64,000 bases of DNA, from positions 248,001-312,000 of the forward strand of contig NZ_JAFCNB010000006.1 of assembly GCF_017896165.1 (NCBI RefSeq), given 5' to 3'. The stretch is from Microbispora oryzae (GTDB lineage Bacteria; Actinomycetota; Actinomycetes; Streptosporangiales; Streptosporangiaceae). The notes under the pieces are model-generated. The model saw only the letters and a program-made list of their open reading frames with translations, did not search any database and was not told where the DNA came from. The first letter of the stretch is position 1; the number at the start of each line of letters is the position of its first letter. This document shows, piece by piece, positions 17,472 to 26,388 of the stretch. A program made the position numbers and the translations under genes.

Positions 17472-17987
17472 GTGGTCACGAACTTCACGGTATTTCCGGC
17501 TCGCGCGTCCGATGGAGACGCGCTGGGCGAGATCCATGCGGCGTCCTGGACGGCGGCCTACGCCGGTTTCTTCGCGCCGGAATTCTTCGCCGAAGCCATT
17601 AGACAGCGGCGCACCAAGTGGCACGACATGCTGTCCAGGGAGCAAGACAGCGTCATACTCGCCGCGCTGGACGGTCGCCCTCTGGCCTTCTCCTACCGAG
17701 GCGTGTCGCCGGCGCGGCCGGGGTCAGCGGAGATATTCGGCTTCTACGGCCATCCGGACGCGTGGGGCACCGGAATCGCGAGCGCCCTGATGACCGCCAC
17801 CCTCGACAGCCTCCGCGAGAGCGGCATCGGTCACGTGCATCTCTGGACGCTGCGCGACACGCCGCGGTCACGCCGTTTCTACGCCAAGTGCGGCTTCACG
17901 GAGTCGGGCGAGACGCGGGGGCACGACTTCGGGGACGGCCGGCCGGTCGAGCAGGTCGAATACCACCTCACGTTCTCTCGCGCGTAG
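17472..17987 (+). CDS. GNAT-family N-acetyltransferase
   Basis: I chose the GTG at 17472, because TAACCT ends 7 nt before it and this gives 171 residues, a usual GNAT length. The acetyl-CoA-binding region reads GFYGHPDAWGTGIASALM, a variant of the R/Q-x-x-G-x-G/A loop, and the C-terminal LWTLRDTPRSRRFYAKCGF is the standard beta5/alpha4 signature. The N-terminal AASWTAAYAGFF resembles the acetyltransferases annotated as ribosomal-protein or small-molecule types. The substrate is unknown. It is divergent from the mini sigma factor. Confidence 0.85.
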   Translation: MVTNFTVFPARASDGDALGEIHAASWTAAYAGFFAPEFFAEAIRQRRTKWHDMLSREQDSVILAALDGRPLAFSYRGVSPARPGSAEIFGFYGHPDAWGTGIASALMTATLDSLRESGIGHVHLWTLRDTPRSRRFYAKCGFTESGETRGHDFGDGRPVEQVEYHLTFSRA

Positions 17988-18106
17988 AGGCCGGTGCGCC
18001 GGTCATCGGGTCGATTGATGCGGGATTTCATAAAGGGGGTGGATGCGTAGCGCGATGGCATGCATACTCACGGTTGTCTATCTCCCCCCGACCCGAAGGG
18101 TGCGTC

Positions 18107-19381
18107 ATGGGCTTCGAAACAGGCTGGATCGCCAATCCTCCGTACCCCGGAAAGCCCAAGGCCAAGAGGGCGCTGCCCGCGTACGAGAAGGCCGATGCGG
18201 GCGGCCTGGGCGACGCCTCGGACAACGATCTCACGGCCACCTTCGACCACGGCTTCATCGAGGTCGACCCGGAGTTGTGGCTGGAGGGGCCGGACCACAC
18301 CCTCTACGTGTGCGGTAGCTACCAGGGGCTCATGGAGTACTGGATCGAGCGCGCCGCCCTGGGCGACCCCGCCTACAAGGACACCGCGGCCCTGATCGCC
18401 GAGAAATACGCGGCCGAGGTCGAGGCACTGGCCTCGTTCTGGGAGAAGAAGCAGGCCCAATACGAGCCGAGCAAGGGAGGGCAGCAGACCGTCACCCTGG
18501 AACGCTCCCTCAAGGGCATCGACGGCACCGGGAAGCAGGTCACCGTGACGCCCGGGACCTATCCCTGCCTGGGCACCGAGACGAGACGGATCCCCGGCGA
18601 GACACAGCTGTCCCCGTACAGCGTCTCGATCACATTCGGCGACAAACGCGTCCTTATCAACCCCGACACGCTGTCGGGTTACGTGGACGAGCACGTCGTC
18701 GAGGCCAAAAGCCTGGGGCTCGCGAACACGCTCAAAGCAGAGACCATCAGGGCGCTCTTCGCGGAGACCAAGTCTCTCATCAGCGCATACGTCCCCCACG
18801 GTCAGTGGCTCGGGGACGAGCACGTGCACTACGTGACCTCCGACGAGATGGGGGCGGTCTTCGTCCTGGAGAAGATGCCCGCCTCGCCCGATGCGGTGGA
18901 GGGGGCCCGCAGGAAGGACGGCGACTTCTTCGAATTGGGCGCCAACACGCCGGGTGTCCGGTTCGGCGACCACATCTTCATCCAGCGCGACTATCTCGGC
19001 ATCGGAGTCGAATATCACGAGGCCGTGCATCGTCTGGCACACCCGGCGACCCTGAAGATCCTCGGCTGGGGCTTCAACGAGGGCGCCACCGAATACTTCA
19101 CGCGCATGCTGGTCGCCGGGGCCGGCGACAGCCACAAGCAGGTCCGGCCCGACGGGCAGTACCAGTCCGAGCGCGAGGGGATAGAGGCGCTGATCAACCT
19201 GGACGTCTTCACCGCGGACGACCTCGCCAAAGCCTACTTCGGCGGGCAGATGCAGGCGTTGTTCGACAAGGCGGCGCGACGGCTCGGAAAGGACTTCAGC
19301 CTGCAGGCCTACGCGCTGCATCTTCAGGGCGGGCACGCCTCCGCGGCGCGGCAGACGCTGCAGGACCTGCTGACCGACTAG
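18107..19381 (+). CDS. Uncharacterised protein with HExxH...NExxxE putative metallopeptidase site
   Basis: This 424-residue protein starts at ATG 18107 (CGAAGGG upstream). I recognise no family over the full length. It has no signal peptide or membrane segment. The central part reads YHEAVHRLAH with HEAVH at 304-308, followed by FNEGATEYF (323-331) with Glu325 and Glu329. This arrangement, HExxH and a downstream Glu about 17-21 residues later, is that of gluzincin zinc peptidases. The N-terminal half is mixed charged sequence with WIANPPYPGKPK at the start. Candidates include an intracellular peptidase or a toxin exported by a specialised system; both are inference. Confidence 0.65.
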   Translation: MGFETGWIANPPYPGKPKAKRALPAYEKADAGGLGDASDNDLTATFDHGFIEVDPELWLEGPDHTLYVCGSYQGLMEYWIERAALGDPAYKDTAALIAEKYAAEVEALASFWEKKQAQYEPSKGGQQTVTLERSLKGIDGTGKQVTVTPGTYPCLGTETRRIPGETQLSPYSVSITFGDKRVLINPDTLSGYVDEHVVEAKSLGLANTLKAETIRALFAETKSLISAYVPHGQWLGDEHVHYVTSDEMGAVFVLEKMPASPDAVEGARRKDGDFFELGANTPGVRFGDHIFIQRDYLGIGVEYHEAVHRLAHPATLKILGWGFNEGATEYFTRMLVAGAGDSHKQVRPDGQYQSEREGIEALINLDVFTADDLAKAYFGGQMQALFDKAARRLGKDFSLQAYALHLQGGHASAARQTLQDLLTD

Positions 19382-19429
19382 ACAGACCCGGGCCGGGGCG
19401 GGTCCCGGAGTGCGCCCGGCCGCCCCACG

Positions 19430-19464
19430 GAGAGGCCCCTCGCGATGTGTCCGAGGGGCCTCTC
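19430..19464 (+). terminator. Rho-independent-type hairpin after the HExxH gene
   Basis: A 13-bp perfect stem (GAGAGGCCCCTCG with CGAGGGGCCTCTC) and a 9-nt loop are followed by a short T-rich run. It lies between the converging HExxH and beta-lactamase genes and could stop both. Confidence 0.8.
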
Positions 19465-19516
19465 TTCTGCGGCGAGTCGGACGCCGGCTTCCACTACGGC
19501 GACGAGCTAAGACGAG

Positions 19517-20500
19517 CTAACCGGCCCTGCCGAGCCCGCGGGCGAGGATGGCGGCGGTCTTGGCCACGACCTTCTCGTCACTGGCGCCGTCAGCGGCCCG
19601 GCGGTTGGTGAGGATCACCATGACCACCGGTGCACCGGATGGCGGCCGGACGACCGCCACGTCGTTCGTGGTGCCGTACGCCGGGCCGGTCCCGGTCTTG
19701 TCGGCGACGGTCCAGTCCTTGGGCAGCCCGGCCCGGATGCGCGCGTCCCCCGTCCTGGTATCGGCCATCCAGCCGATCAGGCGGTTCCGATCGGCGGGCT
19801 CAAGCGCGTCGCCCAGGGCAAGTGCCCGCAGGTCGCGGGCGAAGGCGTACGGGCTGGTGGTGTCGCGCCTCTCACCGGGCTTCCAGACGTTGAGCTCGGG
19901 CTCCCAGCGGTCGAGCCGGCTCACCGAGTCGCCGAGCGAGCGGTAGAAGGCCGTGAGCCCCGCGGGCCCGCCGATCTGCTTGAGCAGCAGGTTGCCCGCG
20001 GTGTTGTCGCTCATGGTGATCGCCGCCTGGCACAGTTCGGCGACCGTCATGCCGGTGGCCACGTGTTTCTCCGTGATGGGCGAATAGTCCAGGAGATCGC
20101 CCCGGCCGTAGCGGACGACCCGGTCCAGCAGCCCGGGATCGGACTGCCGCGCCTTCCGCAGCACCGCCGCCGACAACATGGCCTTGAACGTCGACAGCGT
20201 CGGAAACAGCTCGCGGGCCCGGTGGCTCACCACCCGGCCCGTCCCCGTGTCGATCGCGTACGCGCCGATGCGTCCGTGATCCTGCTGTTCGAGGCGGCGG
20301 AGCCGCCGGTCGACCTCCGCCTGGGACGGGTCAGCCGACGGCTCCGGCGTACGGATCGGCGTAGTGATGCTCTTTGGGGCCGCCCTCCCGGCGGTCGTGG
20401 TCTCCCCGCACCCGGCGAGACCGGTGACCGCGAACACGGCGGACACGGCGAGCCCGGCCGCGCCGAGCGCGGCCCGAATCCGTGTTGAGTCCTCCATCAC
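19517..20500 (-). CDS. Class A beta-lactamase, probable lipoprotein
   Basis: The product has 327 residues from GTG 20500 (ATG 20497 is possible). A signal sequence ends in lipobox LAGC with Cys31, so the enzyme is probably lipid-anchored. All class A motifs are present: STFK (Ser103, Lys106), SDN (164-166), E-x-E-L-N with Glu200 as the Ambler Glu166 equivalent, and KTG (268-270). It should hydrolyse beta-lactams; the spectrum cannot be read from sequence alone. A TAGCGT hexamer ends 6 nt before the GTG, indicating a leaderless mRNA. No BlaI gene is adjacent; the one at 57478 is about 37 kb away. Confidence 0.93.
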   Translation of the reverse strand: MMEDSTRIRAALGAAGLAVSAVFAVTGLAGCGETTTAGRAAPKSITTPIRTPEPSADPSQAEVDRRLRRLEQQDHGRIGAYAIDTGTGRVVSHRARELFPTLSTFKAMLSAAVLRKARQSDPGLLDRVVRYGRGDLLDYSPITEKHVATGMTVAELCQAAITMSDNTAGNLLLKQIGGPAGLTAFYRSLGDSVSRLDRWEPELNVWKPGERRDTTSPYAFARDLRALALGDALEPADRNRLIGWMADTRTGDARIRAGLPKDWTVADKTGTGPAYGTTNDVAVVRPPSGAPVVMVILTNRRAADGASDEKVVAKTAAILARGLGRAG

Positions 20501-20528
20501 GACCGAACGCTATCCGGCTGGGCGGGCG

Positions 20529-21152
20529 TCACGCCTCCCGGACGCTGATCGCGGCGCGGTGGTGGCGAGGTGTCTCGAGCTCGTCCAGCAGCGCGATCGC
20601 GAAGTCCGCGTAGGTGATCCGGCTGACCGGGTCGCCGTGATCCGCGACCCGGTAGCGGCCGATGCGCGTGCCGTCATGGTCGAAGTCGCCCGCGGGTGCC
20701 ACGTACACCCAGTCGAGGTCGCACGCCTGAAGCTCGTCGAGGCCTGCGGCGTGGCCGAGGTAGAAGGCGCGGTACTCGTCGGGGTAGCCGGGCTCGTCCA
20801 TCAAGGGAACACCGGACGCCCCGGGCATGATCGATGCGAGACCGACCACCACCAGGCGGGGCACGCCCGCCTTCGCCAGGCCGCCGGTCAGGGCGCGGGC
20901 CGACGCGGTGAAGAAGTCGTGCGGTGACACGGACAGGTCCACGGCGGCGCTGATCGCGGCGTCATGCCCGGCGGCCGCATGCTCGACGCTCACCGGGTCG
21001 GTGACGTCGCCCGCCACCACCCGCACGTCGTTCAAGCCGCTGTGACCTGCCGGGTCGCGCACCACGGCGGTGACCTGGTGGCCGCGCCGACGCGCCTCCG
21101 CGACCGCCCGCCGGCCGGCCCGGCCACCCGCGCCGAAGACCACGATGTTCAT
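20529..21152 (-). CDS. NAD(P)-binding protein of the NmrA/atypical SDR family
   Basis: The 207-residue protein starts at ATG 21152 with the dinucleotide-binding motif MNIVVFGAGGRAGRRA and lacks the C-terminal substrate domain of long SDRs. It resembles the NAD(H)-binding flavin-reductase/NmrA-like proteins that often accompany HxlR regulators. Catalytic activity is uncertain because no clear YxxxK is present in the normal position. It is divergent from the hxlR-type gene 102 bp away, and the pair is a recurrent arrangement in which HxlR controls its neighbour. Confidence 0.83.
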   Translation of the reverse strand: MNIVVFGAGGRAGRRAVAEARRRGHQVTAVVRDPAGHSGLNDVRVVAGDVTDPVSVEHAAAGHDAAISAAVDLSVSPHDFFTASARALTGGLAKAGVPRLVVVGLASIMPGASGVPLMDEPGYPDEYRAFYLGHAAGLDELQACDLDWVYVAPAGDFDHDGTRIGRYRVADHGDPVSRITYADFAIALLDELETPRHHRAAISVREA

Positions 21153-21254
21153 GACGAACCGCCTTTCACCAGGGCCGGAACCCATGCGCCCAGCCGGTTC
21201 CAGGACGCTATCCGGGGCCGCGGTTACCACTGGGATACCGGCTATCGTGAGGCC

Positions 21255-21641
21255 ATGAGCGTCCCCCTGCCCGACGACATGTTCGACGAGCTGTGTCCGT
21301 CCTCGCTCAATCCGATCCGATTCGGCGACAAGTGGGCGCCGCTCATCATCCGCTGCCTCGAGCACGGGCCGCGCCGGTTCTCCGAGCTACGCGTGCCCCT
21401 GAAGCGCGTCTCGCCCAAGGTCCTCACCCAGTCGCTGCGGTCCCTCGAACGTGACGGTCTGGTCAAGCGCACCGTCTATGCCGAGGCCACCCCGCACGTC
21501 GAGTACGAACTGACCCCGCTCGGCCGCAGCATCCTCAAACCGATGGCGATCGCCTGCGCCTGGGCGGCGGAGCACTGGGACGAACTGCTCGACGCCCGCG
21601 AGTCGTACGACAACGGCGGCCACCTCGACCGCGCCGGCTGA
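21255..21641 (+). CDS. HxlR-family winged-helix regulator
   Basis: The 128-residue protein has the standard HxlR domain: FGDKWAPLIIRCLEHGPRRFSELRVPLKRVSPKVLTQSLRSLERDG, then the beta wing with EYELTPLG. Cys14 in ELCPSSLN corresponds to the N-terminal cysteine that senses electrophiles or oxidants in several family members. Control of the divergent NAD(P)-binding gene is likely from position. A TATCGT hexamer ends 6 nt upstream of the ATG. Confidence 0.92.
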   Translation: MSVPLPDDMFDELCPSSLNPIRFGDKWAPLIIRCLEHGPRRFSELRVPLKRVSPKVLTQSLRSLERDGLVKRTVYAEATPHVEYELTPLGRSILKPMAIACAWAAEHWDELLDARESYDNGGHLDRAG

Positions 21642-21742
21642 CGAGACGTAGCCACGCCCGAACCTGACATCACCGGGCACAGCATGTCGGGTTCGCCGGG
21701 GCGCGGCTGCCTAGCGTTGGTGGTCGGAAGGAAGGTGGCAGG

Positions 21743-22609
21743 GTGCTGGAGCGGCTGAACCACGCCATGGACTACATCGAAGAGCGTCTCGACCAGCAGA
21801 TCGAGGTCGCCGAGCTCGCGCGGATAGCCGTCACATCGGAGTACCACTTCCGCCGGCTGTTCTCCGCCCTGGCGGGCCTCCCGCTGTCGGAGTACATCCG
21901 GCGCAGGCGGCTCACCGTCGCGGGCGCCCAGGTGCTCGCCGGCGAGGGGACGCTGCTCGACGTCGCCGTTCGTTACGGCTACGGCTCGGCCGAGGCGTTC
22001 GCTCGCGCGTTCCGCGCCGTACACGGCGTCGGTCCGGGCGAGGCCAGGCGGACCGGTGCGGCCCTCTACTCCCAGCCACGGATGTCCTTCCGCCTCATCG
22101 TCGAAGGGAGCAGCAGCATGCGATATCGGATCGTGGAGAAGGGGGAGTTCCAGGTTGTCGGCAGGAAGGTACGGGTTCCTCTCGTGCACGAGGGGATGAA
22201 CCCCGCGATCGTGGCGTTGATCCGGAGCATGGATCAGGAGACCGTACGGCGCATGGAGAGCCTCTCCGACCAGGAGCCGCGGGGAATCGTCAACGTCGCG
22301 GACCGCGTCGCCGACGGCCGGGAGGAGGGCACCGAGTTCGACTACTACCACGCCGTGGTGACCAACGCCGCCGCGCCGGACGACATGGAGTCTCTGCTCG
22401 TCCCCGAGGGGACGTGGGCGGTTTTCGAATGCTCGGGGCCGGTCCCGCAGGCGCTGCAGTACCTGTGGCGCGACGTGTTCACGCAGTGGTTTCCCTCCAA
22501 CCCCTACCGGAGCAGGCCGGGTCCTGAGATCTCACTCACCCGGCTGTCGGAGGACCCGGCGGAGGCCGGCGCCGAGTTGTGGATCCCGGTGGAGCGGACC
22601 ACCGGCTGA
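21743..22609 (+). CDS. AraC-family regulator with C-terminal GyrI-like effector domain
   Basis: In this 288-residue protein the two-helix-turn-helix AraC domain is N-terminal (1-105: EVAELARIAVTSEYHFRRLFSALAGLPLSEYIRRRRL and DVAVRYGYGSAEAFARAFRAVHG), and a GyrI/SOUL-like small-molecule-binding domain follows (about 125-288, ending ELWIPVER). This is the Rob/SoxS-with-GyrI layout linked to multidrug or lipophilic ligand sensing. The start is a GTG with GGAAGGAAGG upstream. Targets are not evident; kup follows after 143 bp. Confidence 0.9.
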   Translation: MLERLNHAMDYIEERLDQQIEVAELARIAVTSEYHFRRLFSALAGLPLSEYIRRRRLTVAGAQVLAGEGTLLDVAVRYGYGSAEAFARAFRAVHGVGPGEARRTGAALYSQPRMSFRLIVEGSSSMRYRIVEKGEFQVVGRKVRVPLVHEGMNPAIVALIRSMDQETVRRMESLSDQEPRGIVNVADRVADGREEGTEFDYYHAVVTNAAAPDDMESLLVPEGTWAVFECSGPVPQALQYLWRDVFTQWFPSNPYRSRPGPEISLTRLSEDPAEAGAELWIPVERTTG

Positions 22610-22752
22610 ACCGGCTCGCGCCCGAACGCCCGGCACCGTGACCGGGCCGCGGAGCGGGTGACGAGAGACCGATGTGAGTGAATGGGACTACCGACGGTCA
22701 TGCCGGAGCCCGGCACCGTCCGGCGCAGCGGCTCTCTCGGAGGAGAAGCGTC

Positions 22753-24735
22753 GTGCCCCATCGCCAGCACGTGCCAGCGCCGGATGACGAGTCCCCGTCG
22801 CGGGCCTCGCAGGGGCCGCCGACGGCACATGGCACGAGCGGGTACGACGCGGTCCGGCTCGCATTGGTGATCGGCGCTCTCGGCGTGGTGTTCGGCGACA
22901 TCGGGACCAGCCCGATCTACACCCTCCAGACGGTGTTCAACCCGAGCGACCCGCATCCCGTCCCGGTCAGCACGGAGAACGTGTTCGGGGTGGTGTCGCT
23001 GGTGTTCTGGTCCGTGATGATCATCGTCACGGTCACCTACGTACTGCTGGCGATGCGCGCCGACAACGACGGCGAGGGCGGCATCATGGCGCTGATCACG
23101 CTGTTGCGGCGGTGGACCGCACAGCGTGGTCGGCGGGCCGCCGTCGTGCTGGCGGCGCTGGGCATCTTCGGGGCTTCGCTGTTCTTCGGCGACAGCATGA
23201 TCACGCCGGCGATCTCGGTGCTGTCGGCGGTCGAGGGGATCAAAGTCCTCGGGCCGTCGCTCGGAGAGGTGGTCGTACCGATCACCGCAGTGATCATCGT
23301 GGTGCTGTTCGTGGTGCAGCGCCGGGGAACGGCGGCGGTGGGCCGGATGTTCGGGCCCGTGATGATCGTCTGGTTCGTGACGATCGGGGCGTGCGGAGTG
23401 TCCGGCATCGCCGGACGCCCGGAGATCCTCAAGGCGTTGTCGCCGACCTACGCGGTGACCTTCCTCACCGGACATCTCGGCACCGCGTTCTTCGCCTTGG
23501 CCGCGATCGTGCTCGCGGTCACCGGCGCCGAGGCGTTGTACGCCGACATGGGGCACTTCGGCCGCCGGTCGATCAGCCGCGCCTGGCTGATTCTCGTGCT
23601 TCCCGCGTGCGTTCTCAGCTACCTGGGCCAGGGAGCGCTGATCCTCGCCGAGCCGGCCAACATCAGCAGCCCGTTCTTCCTGCTCGTGCCCGGCTGGGGG
23701 CGGCTGCCGATGGTCCTGCTGGCCACGGCGGCGACCGTGATCGCGTCCCAGGCTGTGATCACGGGCGCGTACTCGGTGGCGTCCCAGGCCGCGCAGCTCG
23801 GCTACCTGCCCAGGCTGCGGATCGCGTACACCTCGGAGTCCACCATGGGGCAGATTTACGTCCCGTGGATCAACTGGCTGCTGATGGTCTCGGTCCTCAC
23901 TCTGGTTTTCGCCTTCCGCAGCTCCACGGCACTGGCCTACGCCTTCGGCATGGCGGTGACCGGGACGATCACCATCACCACCCTGCTGTTTTTCTACGTG
24001 GCCCGCGCGAAGTGGGGCACACCGCTGTGGATCGTCGTCCTCGGCGCGACCGTGCTGCTGGCGGTCGACCTGCTGTTCGTCGCGGCCAACCTGACCAAGC
24101 TCGTCCACGGCGCGTGGCTGCCTCTTCTGATCGGGCTCACCGCGTTCACCGTCATGACCACATGGCAACGGGGCCGCGCGATCGTCACGGCGGAGCGGAG
24201 ACGACGCGAAGGGTCGCTGAGCGAGTTCATCGAGCGGATACGCACGGGGAAGGCGGCGACGACACGTGTCCCCGGCATCGCCGTCTTCCTCAACCGCGGT
24301 AAGCAGACCGCGCCGCTGGCCATGCGCGCCAACGTCGAGCACAACCACGTGCGGCACGAGCACGTCGTGATCATGTCGATCGAGACCGAGCCGGTGCCCC
24401 GCGTCCCGGCCGCCCGGCGCATCGTCGTGGACGACCTCGGCTACGCCGACGACGGGATCATCCATGTGATCGCCCGGTTCGGCTACATGGAGACACCGGA
24501 CGTGCCCGGCGCGCTGGCGATGCTCGACCCGGCCGCGACCGAGGGGCGGCTGCGGCTCGACCAGGCGTCCTACTTCCTGTCGAAGATCGAGCTTCGGCGG
24601 GGCAAGGAGCCGACAATGGCGCTCTGGCGCAAGCGCCTGTTCATCGCCACCTCCTACATCACCGCCGACGCCGCCGAATACTTCGGCCTGCCCCGCGACC
24701 GCACCGTCATCATGGGCTCGCACATCGAGGTGTAG
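22753..24735 (+). CDS. kup: Kup-family potassium uptake protein
   Basis: GTG 22753 has AGGAGA 6 nt upstream and yields 660 residues, the usual Kup length. The family signature GVVFGDIGTSPIYTL lies in the first of about twelve membrane helices (to about residue 460), and a soluble C-terminal domain follows (about 460-660, LRGxKEP-type ending). Kup imports K+ with protons. No riboswitch was recognised in the 143-bp leader region. Monocistronic. Confidence 0.93.
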   Translation: MPHRQHVPAPDDESPSRASQGPPTAHGTSGYDAVRLALVIGALGVVFGDIGTSPIYTLQTVFNPSDPHPVPVSTENVFGVVSLVFWSVMIIVTVTYVLLAMRADNDGEGGIMALITLLRRWTAQRGRRAAVVLAALGIFGASLFFGDSMITPAISVLSAVEGIKVLGPSLGEVVVPITAVIIVVLFVVQRRGTAAVGRMFGPVMIVWFVTIGACGVSGIAGRPEILKALSPTYAVTFLTGHLGTAFFALAAIVLAVTGAEALYADMGHFGRRSISRAWLILVLPACVLSYLGQGALILAEPANISSPFFLLVPGWGRLPMVLLATAATVIASQAVITGAYSVASQAAQLGYLPRLRIAYTSESTMGQIYVPWINWLLMVSVLTLVFAFRSSTALAYAFGMAVTGTITITTLLFFYVARAKWGTPLWIVVLGATVLLAVDLLFVAANLTKLVHGAWLPLLIGLTAFTVMTTWQRGRAIVTAERRRREGSLSEFIERIRTGKAATTRVPGIAVFLNRGKQTAPLAMRANVEHNHVRHEHVVIMSIETEPVPRVPAARRIVVDDLGYADDGIIHVIARFGYMETPDVPGALAMLDPAATEGRLRLDQASYFLSKIELRRGKEPTMALWRKRLFIATSYITADAAEYFGLPRDRTVIMGSHIEV

Positions 24736-24865
24736 CCGCGCGGCCGGGATATCACGGCGCGGCCCAGCCCTGCTCGTCATTCCAGCAGGTGCCATCGCCT
24801 AACCCCCACACAGCACGAATCGTGGCGTCCGAATGACGTCACGTAGGTGGCACTATCAGATTGAT

Positions 24866-24897
24866 ATGACGCCATTATGATGTCATGATGGCGTCAT
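24866..24897. promoter_or_regulatory. Inverted repeat operator overlapping the RHH gene start
   Basis: ATGACGCCA and TGGCGTCAT form a perfect 9-bp inverted repeat with a 14-nt spacer, ending on the start codon at 24896. A related palindrome TGACGTCA lies upstream at 24834-24841. TATGAT at 24876-24881 inside the spacer is a good -10 hexamer. A protein bound here would block the promoter; the RHH protein encoded directly downstream is the obvious candidate. Confidence 0.7.
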
Positions 24898-25429
24898 GGA
24901 CCTTGCGCCTTATGTCGATCACCTCCGGCGCGAGCTCGCGGTGGCCGCCGGGGCGGGCGGCGAGGAAGCTCGGGCACTGGCCGAGCGCCTCGCCGTGACG
25001 CTCGAATCGGCCACCCGGCTCACGCTGCTGGAGGCCCTGTCCGCCGCGGCGGACGAGATCACCCAGGACCTCGCACCGGGCTCTGTCGAGGTGCGGCTGC
25101 GCGGGCGCGATCCCGGTTTCGTCGTGACGCCGCCGCCGCGGAGCCCCCGCCCGCTCCGGGAGGAGGATGAGGTCGGGCAGGCCGAGAGACCCCCCGCCCA
25201 GCCACCGTTCCCCGACTCCGACGAGGGCGGGACGTCCCGGATCTCGCTCCGGGTCCCCGAGCACCTCAAGCCGCGCATCGAGGAGGCGGCCGCACGCGAG
25301 GGGCTGTCGGTCAACTCCTGGCTGGTCCGCGCGGTCGGCGCCGCGCTCGACCCCGGCGACGCCGGCCGCCGCTCCGGTCGAGGCCAGACGCGGCAGACCG
25401 GTAATCGCTACAGCGGCTGGGTGCGCTGA
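24896..25429 (+). CDS. Ribbon-helix-helix (HicB/Arc-like) DNA-binding protein
   Basis: The 177-residue protein has an N-terminal region rich in Ala and Glu (1-60), a Pro-rich linker, and a ribbon-helix-helix domain at about 117-152 (SRISLRVPEHLKPRIEEAAA, GLSVNSWLVRAVGAAL). No HicA-like toxin is adjacent, so a toxin-antitoxin role is not supported. It is the first gene of a five-gene operon; its TGA overlaps the next ATG (TGATG). No ribosome binding site is visible, and its start lies in a palindromic operator, consistent with autorepression. Confidence 0.8.
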   Translation: MDLAPYVDHLRRELAVAAGAGGEEARALAERLAVTLESATRLTLLEALSAAADEITQDLAPGSVEVRLRGRDPGFVVTPPPRSPRPLREEDEVGQAERPPAQPPFPDSDEGGTSRISLRVPEHLKPRIEEAAAREGLSVNSWLVRAVGAALDPGDAGRRSGRGQTRQTGNRYSGWVR

Positions 25430-26370
25430 TGTCCGCGTCAACCCACGATGAGAGAACCGGAATGCCGACCTTCGACACCCCGCGCCCCATCCTGGCCGTC
25501 CTCGACATGGCGACCGCCACCGTCCGCGTCAACGCGAGCGACCGCGCCGACACCGTCGTCGAGGTCCGCCCGAGCGACGAACATAACGACGCGGACGTCC
25601 AGGCGGCCCGGCACACCCAGGTCGGCTACTCCGACGGCAGGCTCCTGGTGCGGACCGACAAGGAGTACACGGGCTCGGCCTCCGGCTGGGGCCTCTCGCT
25701 TGGCAAGCTCGTCGAGTCGCCCGCGAGCTGGGCGCGTTCGCTCCTGCGCGGCCCGGGCTCGGTCGACGTGACGATCGGCCTGCCGGCCGGCTCCCGCCTC
25801 GACGTCAAGACGGCGGGAACCGTCCTGTGCGAGGGACCGCTCGGCGAGCTGACGCTCACCAGTTCCTACGGCGACATTCGGATCGAGCGGTCCGCCGGTC
25901 GGCTGCGGGCGAAGAGCACCCACGGCGACGTCTCGGTCACCCGTGCGTCCGGGCACGCCGAGGTGACCACGACCCACGGCAGCATCCACATGGGCGAGAT
26001 TCACGGCACCGCCGCGGTCACGACTTCACACGGCGCCGTCCGCATCCGCGAGGTGACCGGCGAACTGCGGCTGAACAGCGCCCACGGCGACATCGCCGTC
26101 GACCGTGCCCTGGCCGGCGTCGCCGCCACGACCGCGTACGCCAGCGTGCGGATCGGCGAGGTGATGTCCGGCTCGATCGTCATGGAGACCACCGGCGGCG
26201 GCCTGGATCTCGGCATCCGGGAGGGCACCGCCACCTGGCTGGACGTGAGCTCCACGTACGGCACCGTGGACGTCTCCCTCGAACCCGGTGACGAACCCGG
26301 CCGGACGGATCGGATCGTCGAGGTGCGGGCCCACACCACCCACGGCGACATCGTCATTCACCGTTCCTGA
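25429..26370 (+). CDS. DUF4097-family beta-strand repeat protein
   Basis: The 313-residue protein has no signal peptide or membrane helix. From about residue 130 it shows repeating 18-22-residue units with THGD/SHGA/SYGD turns (GDIRIERSAGRL, GDVSVTRASGHA, GSIHMGEIHGTA, GAVRIREVTGEL, GDIAVDRALAGV, GDIVIHRS), typical of DUF4097/DUF4098 right-handed beta-helices. The N-terminal part has TVRVNASDRADTVVEV. Function unknown. Its start overlaps the RHH stop, and it precedes an ABC exporter, which suggests a cytoplasmic partner in an envelope-stress or export module. Confidence 0.85.
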   Translation: MSASTHDERTGMPTFDTPRPILAVLDMATATVRVNASDRADTVVEVRPSDEHNDADVQAARHTQVGYSDGRLLVRTDKEYTGSASGWGLSLGKLVESPASWARSLLRGPGSVDVTIGLPAGSRLDVKTAGTVLCEGPLGELTLTSSYGDIRIERSAGRLRAKSTHGDVSVTRASGHAEVTTTHGSIHMGEIHGTAAVTTSHGAVRIREVTGELRLNSAHGDIAVDRALAGVAATTAYASVRIGEVMSGSIVMETTGGGLDLGIREGTATWLDVSSTYGTVDVSLEPGDEPGRTDRIVEVRAHTTHGDIVIHRS

Positions 26371-26388
26371 CAACCAAGGAGATCTCGC

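Noticed and set aside
22610-22752. c-di-AMP (ydaO-type) riboswitch ahead of kup
   Set aside because: The 143-bp leader lacks the conserved riboswitch core sequences I would expect.
22504-24795. 763-codon open frame on the minus strand across kup
   Set aside because: It is His/Asp/Arg-rich shadow coding antisense to an obvious Kup transporter; high GC removes stops from that frame.
24896-25429. HicAB-type toxin-antitoxin system
   Set aside because: Only an RHH protein is present; no HicA or other toxin gene is adjacent and the operon continues with DUF4097 and ABC genes.
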